NCBI GenBank assembly: GCA_011389605.1
Contig: JAABTZ010000176.1
Coordinates: 1-6,883 of the forward strand
Direction of reading: 5' to 3'
From: Desulfobacteraceae bacterium
GTDB lineage: Bacteria; Desulfobacterota; Desulfobacteria; Desulfobacterales; Desulfosalsimonadaceae
DNA: 6,883 nucleotides
A model generated the notes under the pieces. That model did not search any database, was not told the origin of the DNA, and saw nothing but the letters and a program-made list of their open reading frames with translations. Shown piece by piece: positions 1-6,806 of this stretch. The first letter of the stretch is position 1. Every line of letters starts with the position of its first letter. The translations under genes were made by a program, and so were the position numbers.

Positions 1-1
1 G

Positions 2-2245
2 AAAAGCTCTTTTGACGTTCAAAATGATGATGACGAGCACCAGGCCCGGAGGAAAGTGGAAAACGCTCTTGAGTTGCTCAACGTGGACATGGCCAACACA
101 CCTTTCCTTCTGGAAATAGTGGGCATAAAGAATTCCGGTATCGATAAGCTCTCCATGAGCCCGGAAGCCCTTAAGGAAAGAACCGCAAAAGCTGTCAGAC
201 AGATTATCCTGAAAGGCGCCCGAAAAAATCCTCTGATCATAGCCTTAGAAGACCTGCACTGGGTGGACAAGGCCACCGAAGAGACTCTCCGTTGGCTGCT
301 CGATGGTGTGCCTGGGGCCAGACTGCTGGTCGTTTTAACATACAGGCCTGAGTTCGTGCATACCTGGGGGGGGCGATCCTACTACAATCAGGTAAATCTA
401 AGCCCCCTCCCCCAGCAGGAAAGTCTTCTTGTGATCCAAAAAATACTGGGTGCCGATTTTGTAGATGACCAACTGCAGCGGCTCATCTTTGAGAAAACCG
501 AAGGAATCCCTTTTTTCCTCGAAGAGTTCGTCAAGTCCATCCAAAGTCTTGGCCTTATAAAAAAAGAGAGCAAACGGGCATTTCTTCAAAAGAATCCTAA
601 ATCAATCGAAATCCCCTCCACTATCCAGGATATAATTATGGCAAAGGTTGACAGCCTCTCCGAGCAGGCCAAGGAATTGCTTCAAGCTGGTGCTGCCATT
701 GAAAGAGAATTTTCCTATATCCTGATAAGACAAATCGCGGAAATTGAAGAATCGGATCTGCTCTCTTTTCTGGAGGATTTGAAGGCGGTTGAACTTATTT
801 ACGAGCGTGACCTCTATCCAAACAACACATACGTTTTCCGGCACGCAATGACAAGAGATGTCATATATGATTCAATTCTGGCAAAGACCCGAAAACAGCT
901 CCATGAAAGGATCGGCAATGCCATTGAGCAATTATGGGAAGATAAAAGGGAGGAGCATTATGCCACACTGGTCCGGCACTTTGCAGCCAGTGAAACTCAC
1001 GGGAAGACATCTGAGTATGCCCGGCTTGCCTGCATTAAGGCTGAAAAAAACCTGTCCCTTGCCGAAGCAGTTTTTTTTGCAGAGAAATGGGTTTATGCCC
1101 TGGAAAAGCAGCCCCGGTCCCAAAGATCCCGAAATCAGATTGTTAAGGCGAGAGCTGCACTTGGATTCCTGCATTTCCGCATGAGCAACATGGCGGATGC
1201 CAAAGAATGCCTCCAGCCAATTGCAGAGGACTTAATGCAGCAGGACATGGAAATCGAACAAGGACAAGCCTGGGTCATTTCGGGCAGCTATAAATACATG
1301 GTTGAAGAAAATTTTCCCGAATCCATAAACTATCTTGAAAAAGCAATATCCATTACTGAGAAAAGCGGGGATGTGATAACCTCCGTTTATGCAAACTATA
1401 TGCTTGGCCTTGTACTCGCCTTTAATTGTGAGTTTGAGAAGGCGATCCAATATTTTGATGTATTGCTGGGTCTCAGCGAGGCATTGGCATATAAGTGGCG
1501 AATTGCTGTAATGAAAAGCAATTTAAGCATTTATGGGTACAATTATCATGGTATGGTTGCCGAAGGATTTGAAAACAGTCAAGATGCGGTCAGCATTGCT
1601 GAGGATAGCGGAGACATCTATTCCAAGGCTATGGCCTACACAAGCCACGGGGTGTCCTGCTACTATAAGGGATTGCTTAAAGAAGCCAGGCGGTTTCTCG
1701 AAAAGGGAATCGATTATACACATAAAATAAATCTGATGGCACATAAGGCTCTGGCCCATGAATATTTAGGCCATGTTTACATTCACCAGGGTCAATACCG
1801 ACAAGCTTGGCAACAGTATGAAAAGACCATCCACATCAGAGAGACAAGCCGTCTGTTTCCCTCTTCTGCGAACCTGAACCGAATCGCCCTTGCATTGGCC
1901 GGATGCTTGTCTGGGAAAGGAATGCAGGAACTTGATCTCTTATACAAATATGCACGTGAAAACCGGGTGAAAATCTATGAAGGGACCGCGGCCAGATATA
2001 TCGGAAAAATTCTTCTTAACGGCAACAAGGAGACAATACCCGCGGCAGAGTCGTGGATTAAACGAGCAATCCATGCAAACACCCGAAACGGCATGATATG
2101 CAATCTGGGCTGGGATAACATCCTTTACAGCGAATTTTTCACCAAAACGCAAAGGCCGCAGGATGCAAGAACTTGTATGGAAAAGGCTGCTGAAATTTTC
2201 CGGAGGTGCGGTGCTGACGGCTGGGCTGATGAACTTAAACTATGA
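2..2245 (+). CDS. Cyclase-associated predicted ATPase with TPR-like repeats, C-terminal part (5' end outside window)
   Basis: The frame is open from base 2 and has no stop before the TGA at 2243-2245, so the gene starts upstream of the window. The GTG at 56 is internal. With that GTG codon as residue 1, a Walker B-type strand (ALEDLHWVD, residues 63-71) and a sensor-like strand (LTYRPEF, 94-100) mark a STAND/AAA_16 NTPase; the P-loop must lie upstream. Residues about 120-300 look like the lid and winged-helix part (GIPFFLEEF, then FRHAMTRDVIYDSI). From about 320 to 729 the protein is helical with TPR-like A/Y/G spacing. Such ATPase-TPR modules commonly follow an adenylate/guanylate cyclase or kinase domain in large cytoplasmic signalling proteins. 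The N-terminal output domain is not visible here, so 'cyclase-associated' rests on family knowledge. An AfsR/MalT-like regulator is the main alternative. The next gene follows after 12 bases, probably in the same transcript. Confidence 0.85.
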   Translation, partial: KSSFDVQNDDDEHQARRKVENALELLNVDMANTPFLLEIVGIKNSGIDKLSMSPEALKERTAKAVRQIILKGARKNPLIIALEDLHWVDKATEETLRWLLDGVPGARLLVVLTYRPEFVHTWGGRSYYNQVNLSPLPQQESLLVIQKILGADFVDDQLQRLIFEKTEGIPFFLEEFVKSIQSLGLIKKESKRAFLQKNPKSIEIPSTIQDIIMAKVDSLSEQAKELLQAGAAIEREFSYILIRQIAEIEESDLLSFLEDLKAVELIYERDLYPNNTYVFRHAMTRDVIYDSILAKTRKQLHERIGNAIEQLWEDKREEHYATLVRHFAASETHGKTSEYARLACIKAEKNLSLAEAVFFAEKWVYALEKQPRSQRSRNQIVKARAALGFLHFRMSNMADAKECLQPIAEDLMQQDMEIEQGQAWVISGSYKYMVEENFPESINYLEKAISITEKSGDVITSVYANYMLGLVLAFNCEFEKAIQYFDVLLGLSEALAYKWRIAVMKSNLSIYGYNYHGMVAEGFENSQDAVSIAEDSGDIYSKAMAYTSHGVSCYYKGLLKEARRFLEKGIDYTHKINLMAHKALAHEYLGHVYIHQGQYRQAWQQYEKTIHIRETSRLFPSSANLNRIALALAGCLSGKGMQELDLLYKYARENRVKIYEGTAARYIGKILLNGNKETIPAAESWIKRAIHANTRNGMICNLGWDNILYSEFFTKTQRPQDARTCMEKAAEIFRRCGADGWADELKL

Positions 2246-2250
2246 AAGGA
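2246..2250 (+). promoter_or_regulatory. Ribosome binding site of the 125-aa protein
   Basis: AAGGA lies 7 bases upstream of the ATG at 2258, inside the 12-base gap after the ATPase stop codon. It supports this start and suggests that translation of the small gene is coupled to the upstream gene. Confidence 0.6.
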
Positions 2251-2257
2251 AAAGGAC

Positions 2258-2635
2258 ATGGCAAGAATCTATAAACAAATAAAAGACGACTATGAAAAAA
2301 AGGGATACCTGCCTTTTGTATGCATTATCAAATGGCCCCCTGAAAGCGAGGCCGCCGCAATTGAGAGATACCTGAAGGTTTTCAAAATTCCGGAAGGCAA
2401 AGGAGTCAAAGGATTGCACACCTGGAACCTGATCGGCAGAAATACCATGCTTGCAATAGGCTGGACCAATTCTCCGGTCAGTCTTCAGAAATTTTGCACT
2501 GCCGTAACCTATGGGACAAATATCTGCATGGACGTTTGCCCGGCCATTGACCACGACAGCTTAACGCAGGCGTTGACCGAACTAAAAGAACAATTCAGAA
2601 AAACCGGAGGGGCGGCACAAGCGGAAAAAGTATAA
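2258..2635 (+). CDS. Hypothetical protein, DUF3303-like small alpha/beta protein
   Basis: This is a 125-residue soluble protein with no signal peptide or membrane segment. A charged N-terminal helix (about 1-14) precedes a strand (FVCIIKW, about 20-26). A helix (about 30-40), the segment PEGKGVKGLHTWNLIGRNTMLAIGW (written here in two parts: PEGKGVKGLHTW, then NLIGRNTMLAIGW) and a closing strand near NICMDVCPAID follow. The order (strand, helix, 'G-x-K-x-L-x-x-W', a strand ending at a residue pair that begins a helix, then an acidic/aliphatic closing strand) resembles DUF3303 and other dimeric ferredoxin-like alpha/beta barrel proteins. That resemblance is from memory and is weak. Two cysteines sit four residues apart (C-M-D-V-C) and could be redox active or bind metal, but a single pair proves nothing. 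The last 20 residues are polar and probably disordered. It starts 12 bases after the ATPase gene with a good Shine-Dalgarno, so it is probably co-expressed and may belong to the same signalling pathway. No function is assigned. Confidence 0.75.
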   Translation: MARIYKQIKDDYEKKGYLPFVCIIKWPPESEAAAIERYLKVFKIPEGKGVKGLHTWNLIGRNTMLAIGWTNSPVSLQKFCTAVTYGTNICMDVCPAIDHDSLTQALTELKEQFRKTGGAAQAEKV

Positions 2636-2655
2636 AAGGCAACTTTTTTACACTT

Positions 2656-2661
2656 GAGGAG
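2656..2661 (+). promoter_or_regulatory. Ribosome binding site retained in front of the broken tspO
   Basis: GAGGAG sits 5 bases upstream of the ATG at 2667. It is a strong Shine-Dalgarno and confirms where the intact ancestor started. Confidence 0.6.
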
Positions 2662-2666
2662 CATTA

Positions 2667-2936
2667 ATGACTCGTGTTTCATTATCTAAGCAGATTATTG
2701 GAATCATTTCATGGCTTGCCATAATTTTCATTGCCGCAGCGATAGGGGGTGCCGGGTCAATAAACGCCGGATCTTGCTATGAGCAGCTTGTGTTGCCGCA
2801 TTGGGCTCCCCCGTAATAGCTGTTTGGTCCTGTATGGACGGTACTCTACGCAGTGATGGGCATTGCAGCGTGGCTTCAACTGTTAAGCAGATATAGAACA
2901 TATTTTCCCACAGATAGAATCATCTGTCCGGACTAA
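2667..2936 (+). pseudogene. tspO: tspO/MBR (tryptophan-rich sensory protein) remnant with tandem internal stops and missing 3' half
   Basis: Translation from the ATG at 2667 gives a first membrane helix (about residues 12-29, IGIISWLAIIFIAAAIGGAG) and then YEQLVLPHWAPP. Two consecutive in-frame stops follow, TAA at 2814-2816 and TAG at 2817-2819. The same frame then continues with LFGPVWTVLYAVMGIAAWL (bases 2820-2876). That is the signature of TspO/MBR proteins, where 'W-x-P-P-x-W-x-F-G-P-V-W-T-x-L-Y-x-x-M-G-x-A-A' marks the loop and second helix; the stops fall at the x-W position. The match ends at about base 2876, the frame closes with TAA at 2934-2936, and helices 3-5 (about 60-70 residues) are absent. 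TspO is a five-helix membrane protein that binds porphyrins. This copy can make at most a 49-residue fragment. Start codon and ribosome binding site are intact, so decay looks fairly recent. A sequencing error is unlikely to explain two adjacent stops plus the truncation. Confidence 0.85.
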
Positions 2937-4025
2937 TTAAAGTGCTTTTAGCAGAAAAAAGGAATAATTCCTGCCCAGAAAATGGTTGCAGACAAGGACT
3001 GTCCGAATCAGACGATCTGAGGTGGCTGGCCCTGCCAGGACTGACTCGGGGATGGTCCGGATTTTCAATATCTTGGCACCGAGCCAGACTCCGAAGGAAG
3101 ATGCTGTAGCGTATTCGCCTGTTAAATGTTTAAAAAGCACCTCAGCGGCATGGCCGAAAAAGGTTTTCCGGAGTTCCATGTTCCATTTGTCCCGGGCAAT
3201 GTCGCCGCTTGCCCCGTTTACAAAAACATCGACATCTTCCGGCCCGATCCCGTTGGCCCGCAGAAAACCGGTTAATTCTTCACATAAAAACGGAAAATCG
3301 GTGGGTCGGTAAACAGTGTGGAGGCTCTTCAGTATGCACCATGAATGGGGAAGCGCCTGACAGGAAATCATAAAAAACGCCGTTCCTTCGCCCTGGAGGG
3401 TTCCTTTTGTACGGCTTTTAAAGAGTTTCAGATTGCTTGTCTTTTCTTTTTTTACATACCCCAGCCTGGCGTAATCGCTGTACTGAACGCGATGGGCCTG
3501 GTCAAAGGAACCGACTAGAACATTTTCTGCTTCCTTTTCCAGGAAAAGCAGCATGGCGTCGTGTACGGCCGTTTCAAAGGCAAATCCTCTGCCGGCATAA
3601 GTGTTGTTATACCCCATGCACTTGACCGTCAGGGCTATGAGACCGGAAAGTGCATTATGAGTGCTTTGCATGAAATAAGTCGGCGTCAGCTGCTGTTCAT
3701 CCTGCTCCAGAATTTCAAGCAAAAATTTGCCCATGTCTTCCTGAAAACCATAACCCGTGGCGGTTATAATGGCATCCGGTGTTTCCAGTCGGGCGTTTCG
3801 AAGACAGATAGTGGCGGCAGAAAGTCCCATGCGCAGCATACGGCTGAGCCGACGCATTTGGAAAGGTTTAATGTAATTTTTGAAATCAGGTAGAATGCAG
3901 GTCAGTACATTGCCCCCATACTCAGTGACCTCCGGCAGAAATATTTCGTTGTCGTATGTCTGCTGAGGCGAAATAACGCCTGCACCGTTGATATAAATAT
4001 CCATGCCGTTGCCGTTGATCAGCAT
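2937..4025 (-). CDS. Ketosynthase-like protein lacking the catalytic triad (chain-length-factor-type partner)
   Basis: This 362-residue protein has the thiolase/ketosynthase fold signature but a degenerate active site. Compared with the ketosynthase encoded just upstream, the N-terminal strand (DIYINGAGVISP) matches VFITGYGIITAIG and QGEGTAFFM (211-219) matches LGEGAAFLV. FKHLTGEY (298-305) matches TKPYTGHT, keeping the lysine (K299). The nucleophile cysteine position reads Gly (G147 in YAGRGFAFE). The first histidine motif (NAHGTGT) reads NGASGD, with Ala272 at the His position. The second histidine is Glu304. It therefore cannot condense by the normal mechanism and probably pairs with the active ketosynthase to shape the chain-length cavity, as chain-length factors do. 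The annotated ATG at 4025 overlaps the upstream stop by 7 bases. An ATG at 4004 (residue 8) begins nearer the conserved strand and is an equally good start; neither has a clear Shine-Dalgarno. It is the last gene of the operon. Confidence 0.85.
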   Translation of the reverse strand: MLINGNGMDIYINGAGVISPQQTYDNEIFLPEVTEYGGNVLTCILPDFKNYIKPFQMRRLSRMLRMGLSAATICLRNARLETPDAIITATGYGFQEDMGKFLLEILEQDEQQLTPTYFMQSTHNALSGLIALTVKCMGYNNTYAGRGFAFETAVHDAMLLFLEKEAENVLVGSFDQAHRVQYSDYARLGYVKKEKTSNLKLFKSRTKGTLQGEGTAFFMISCQALPHSWCILKSLHTVYRPTDFPFLCEELTGFLRANGIGPEDVDVFVNGASGDIARDKWNMELRKTFFGHAAEVLFKHLTGEYATASSFGVWLGAKILKIRTIPESVLAGPATSDRLIRTVLVCNHFLGRNYSFFLLKAL

Positions 4026-5227
4026 TTTGCAAAGAGCAGCGATGTGGTGCTCCCTCCGAAACCAAGCGAGTTTGAAAGAATATATCCGAGCCCTGCGCCC
4101 TGCCGCAATTCCGTTACCGGCAATATATCAAGTTCTTCCATGGGCTGGCTGAAGTTGAGAGTGGGGAATATTGTATCATGCTCAAACCCCATAAGACAAA
4201 ACGCCGCCTCCACGCTGCCGGCTGCAGAGGTGGTGTGCCCCGTGTAAGGTTTTGTGGAACTAAACGGCGGCAGTTGATCCCCGAAAAGAGCCTTGACAGA
4301 CAGCCCTTCTGACAGGTCATTGTTTTCCGTGCCCGTGCCGTGAGCGTTGATATAATCAACATCTTCCGGGGCAATCCCGCCCATGGTCAGGGCTTTCTGC
4401 ATCGCCTTGAGCGCTCCGGATCCATCCGGGGAAGAAGCAGTCTGATGAAAGGCATCATTTAAGCTGGCATAGCCGCACAATTCGGCAATGGCATTTTTCC
4501 CCGGATACCCCAGCCTCTCTTCGGCTTCGAGAACAAGGAAAGCGGCGCCTTCGCCCAGATTAAGGCCGTTGCGATTTTGATCAAAAGGCTTGCATAAATT
4601 CCTGTCCAGAATTTTAAGAGAGTTAAACCCGTTGATGGTGACTTTGCTCAAAGCCTCGCTGCCCCCGCAAATCATAACATCGGCCAGCCCGTTTGCGATC
4701 AGCCGTGCACCGAAAATAATGGAATTGGCCGCCGACGCACAGGCTGTGCTGACCGTGGCGAGATACTTTTTCATATTAAGGATATCGGCCATGCGTTCCG
4801 TGTGTTCCCCGGGGTCTCCCGTATCAAGAAACGCAAGAAAATCTCCGGAGCTTTCGGGGTTCTGCAGCTCGTAGTAGTAGCTTTCAAGCTCGCGGATTCC
4901 GCCGGCGGTTGTGGCCGAAATAAGACCCGCACCACTTGTTTCAGCTTTCGTAAGTCCCGCGGAGTCAATGGCTTCGCGTGCTGCAATAATCCCCAGAAGC
5001 GTTGTGCGGGAAAAACCGGCTCTTGTCGGAACCCGGGCATGCCGGCACAACTCATCGTCGGATAATTTGATTTCACAGCAGTAAATCTCGTCACGATGAA
5101 GTGTTTGGAGAAAATCAAGCCTTCCGTATCCGCTTCTTTTATTCCTCAGGGAGGCGAAATTCTCCGGGCCATTGTTGCCGATGGCGGTAATAATACCATA
5201 ACCGGTTATAAAGACGCGACGACTCAT
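4019..5227 (-). CDS. Beta-ketoacyl-ACP synthase (FabF/KAS II-like, catalytically intact)
   Basis: This 402-residue enzyme condenses an acyl chain carried on the cysteine with malonyl-ACP by decarboxylative Claisen condensation, in the cytoplasm. All landmarks are present: N-terminal strand VFITGYGIITAIG, nucleophile Cys163 in VSTACASA, GGSEA (188-192), GEGAAF (225-230), His296 in NAHGTGT, Lys326 and His331 in TKPYTGHTTSAAGS, and the C-terminal NSLGFGG loop (386-392). Length is normal for KAS II (about 400-415). Its start overlaps the ACP stop as ATGA, and its stop overlaps the next gene, so the ACP, this enzyme and the inactive partner are translationally coupled. A dedicated ACP and inactive KS partner argue for a secondary-metabolite or pigment pathway (aryl polyene/flexirubin-like or type II polyketide) rather than housekeeping fatty acid synthesis. 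A fabF symbol would therefore mislead. The substrate cannot be read from the sequence. Confidence 0.93.
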   Translation of the reverse strand: MSRRVFITGYGIITAIGNNGPENFASLRNKRSGYGRLDFLQTLHRDEIYCCEIKLSDDELCRHARVPTRAGFSRTTLLGIIAAREAIDSAGLTKAETSGAGLISATTAGGIRELESYYYELQNPESSGDFLAFLDTGDPGEHTERMADILNMKKYLATVSTACASAANSIIFGARLIANGLADVMICGGSEALSKVTINGFNSLKILDRNLCKPFDQNRNGLNLGEGAAFLVLEAEERLGYPGKNAIAELCGYASLNDAFHQTASSPDGSGALKAMQKALTMGGIAPEDVDYINAHGTGTENNDLSEGLSVKALFGDQLPPFSSTKPYTGHTTSAAGSVEAAFCLMGFEHDTIFPTLNFSQPMEELDILPVTELRQGAGLGYILSNSLGFGGSTTSLLFAKC

Positions 5228-5493
5228 ATCTGACGGTTCTCGTAAATGTATTCGGCCATGGTCCGGATGTTAACCATGATCTTTCGTGCCGTTTTCGAAT
5301 CCGTTATCTTGATGCCGTATTGTTGCTCCAGCATGACGGTCAGCTCCAGGGCGTCAATGGAATCCAGGCCGGTGACTTCACCAAACAGGGGCATTTCTTC
5401 GTCGAGTTCCTCTTGATCCATGTAATCAATATCCAGGCGTTCCAGGATCTGGGATTTTAGCTGAGGGATCAGGTCTTCAATGGTTTGGATCAT
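5224..5493 (-). CDS. Acyl carrier protein
   Basis: This is an 89-residue acidic four-helix carrier protein. The 4'-phosphopantetheine attachment motif is GLDSIDALEL, with Ser45 as the modified residue. Helix 2 follows directly (SIDALELTVMLEQQYG) and the C-terminal helix is MAEYIYENRQI. The N-terminal half is unusually acidic (DYMDQEELDEEM, residues 23-34). Length is slightly over the 75-85 residues of AcpP-type carriers. It starts 32 bases after the permease stop, with only a weak purine stretch (AGAAAGAC) upstream, and its TGA overlaps the ketosynthase ATG by 4 bases. It most likely holds the growing chain for the ketosynthase pair encoded immediately downstream. No phosphopantetheinyl transferase is visible in the window, so one must act from elsewhere. 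Confidence 0.95.
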   Translation of the reverse strand: MIQTIEDLIPQLKSQILERLDIDYMDQEELDEEMPLFGEVTGLDSIDALELTVMLEQQYGIKITDSKTARKIMVNIRTMAEYIYENRQI

Positions 5494-5525
5494 TGATTAT
5501 TGTCTTTCTGTTTATTTATTGGGTG

Positions 5526-6806
5526 TCAACCCACATTTCTCGATCTGTGAATCAGGATACTTGCCGTTAAAGCGGCAAGAGCAAATACTGTCAATTTTAT
5601 CAAATCCGGAAGTATCATTGATGTCCCGGCGCTGCGCAGAAAAAGATCATTGAATGCTTCAAGACCCCAATTCAAAGGGGAATAGGGACTGATGTTTTGC
5701 ATAATCTCGGGCATGGCGAATACCGGAACCCAGACGCCGCCTAAGGCTGCCAGAATCACCACAGAAATGGAGCCGAAAGAGAGGGCCTGCTGGGGCATCT
5801 TAAAATAAACGGCAATCAGCAGCCCGTATCCCGTCGCGGCCATTGCGACAGCCAAACCTGTAAGGACTATGCCCACTCCGTTTGTTCCCAGCTCCAGTTT
5901 GCCAAAACCGATAAGGGGCATCAGGTAAAGACCGACACAGATCATTAAAGCCAGCTGCACCAGGCAGACAAACAGATAAAAGACAAACTTTCCTGAAATC
6001 ACGGGCGTATGGGAGCCGGATATAAGGCGGAGCCGCAGCATACTGCCGTCTTCACGCTCCTTGATGAAATTTCCCGCCAGGGGAAACAGGATAAAAAACA
6101 TGGCAAACATGGACCAGGCAGGCACGTTATGCTGAACAGCGTTAAGCTCAGTTCCCGGGCGCTCTTTTCTTGAAGCAATCGCCTGGTCCACCTGGATCAT
6201 CCCTGAAAAATCGACTGTAAATTCCGATTGCTTTCCTGTTTTGCCGAGCTGCTCCTGCATGGCCCCTATAAACCATTCAAACTGGACACCGGCGATCAGC
6301 TTTTCCAATGTCGCAGCCACGGTCTGCCTGTAATCGGCCTTGATCGTGGGTTCAAAGAGGATCTCCAACTTCACGGGCGGGTCATCTTTTTTCTCCACAG
6401 ACCCTGCAGCGGAACCATAGGAAGAAAAAATGTTATCAGCTGCACTTTGTGTTTTTTTCTGCAGGCAAGCCGTAGCGCTTTCGGGTATAATAACCACTGC
6501 CTGATATTTTCCCTGCTGCACCAGCTGCCGTGCCTGGTCCCTGGTCAAAGTCCGTCCTTCTGCTTTTGAGACCAGGTTGATGCCGGGCGAATCGTGCAAC
6601 GAGCTCTCAATGACCGCACTTAAGGCATCACGGTCCTCGTCGACCAGCAAAATGTCTATTTCGGTCTCCTGGAGCGCGCGAAAGGCGTTGGACTGAATAC
6701 TGGTCATGACTATCACCAGGATCAGCGGCATAAGGAGAATAAGGGCCAGACTGCCCGGATCCCGGACAAGGAGGAGAAATTCTTTCCAGATAGTGGCCAG
6801 AACCAT
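5526..6806 (-). CDS. ABC-2 type transporter permease
   Basis: This 426-residue inner-membrane protein is read from the ATG at 6806, which shares one base with the TGA of the ATPase gene (TGATG); a TTG at 6809 would add one residue and is less likely. TM1 (about residues 19-36) follows a short cytoplasmic N-terminus. A periplasmic domain of about 190 residues (about 38-225) comes next. Five more helices follow, near 228-247, 273-297, 310-334, 342-363 and 402-420. Family marks are the post-TM2 cytoplasmic motif NFIKEREDGSMLRLRL and the C-terminal SPLNWGLEAFNDL segment typical of ABC-2 permeases (NodJ/DrrB/YhfK-like exporters). It pairs with the ATPase encoded just upstream, probably as a homodimer since no second permease is visible in this window. 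Lying in the same operon as the ACP and ketosynthases, it most likely exports the pathway product or a lipid intermediate. Substrate unknown. Confidence 0.92.
   Translation of the reverse strand: MVLATIWKEFLLLVRDPGSLALILLMPLILVIVMTSIQSNAFRALQETEIDILLVDEDRDALSAVIESSLHDSPGINLVSKAEGRTLTRDQARQLVQQGKYQAVVIIPESATACLQKKTQSAADNIFSSYGSAAGSVEKKDDPPVKLEILFEPTIKADYRQTVAATLEKLIAGVQFEWFIGAMQEQLGKTGKQSEFTVDFSGMIQVDQAIASRKERPGTELNAVQHNVPAWSMFAMFFILFPLAGNFIKEREDGSMLRLRLISGSHTPVISGKFVFYLFVCLVQLALMICVGLYLMPLIGFGKLELGTNGVGIVLTGLAVAMAATGYGLLIAVYFKMPQQALSFGSISVVILAALGGVWVPVFAMPEIMQNISPYSPLNWGLEAFNDLFLRSAGTSMILPDLIKLTVFALAALTASILIHRSRNVG

Noticed and set aside
56..58. GTG as the start of the ATPase/TPR protein.
   Set aside because: The same frame is open to the window edge, there is no suitable ribosome binding site, and the family needs a P-loop upstream of this point.
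858..1184. A 108-codon plus-strand frame inside the ATPase/TPR gene, and an 80-codon minus-strand frame at 932-1174.
   Set aside because: Both are shadows of the main frame; the translations show no domain pattern or plausible start signal.
2910..2927. ACAGAT/ATCTGT inverted repeat with a 6-base loop, just beyond the stop of the minus-strand operon.
   Set aside because: A 6-bp stem without a T tract on either strand is expected by chance and is not a convincing terminator.
2951..2974. On the minus strand, AGGAA-TTA-TTCCT followed by five further T at the end of the KS-like gene, like a small intrinsic terminator.
   Set aside because: The stem is only 5 base pairs, AT-rich, and the T run ends 16 bases before the stop codon, so it would truncate the message inside the gene.
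3561..3893. A 110-codon plus-strand frame antisense to the KS-like gene, and similar ones at 2986-3312 and 4590-4874.
   Set aside because: They lie opposite well-supported coding sequence, show no recognisable motif and have no start signals.
4771..5118. A 115-codon minus-strand frame overlapping the active ketosynthase.
   Set aside because: It is a different frame of a gene whose catalytic motifs are all intact; its translation is rich in R/P/T with no domain pattern.
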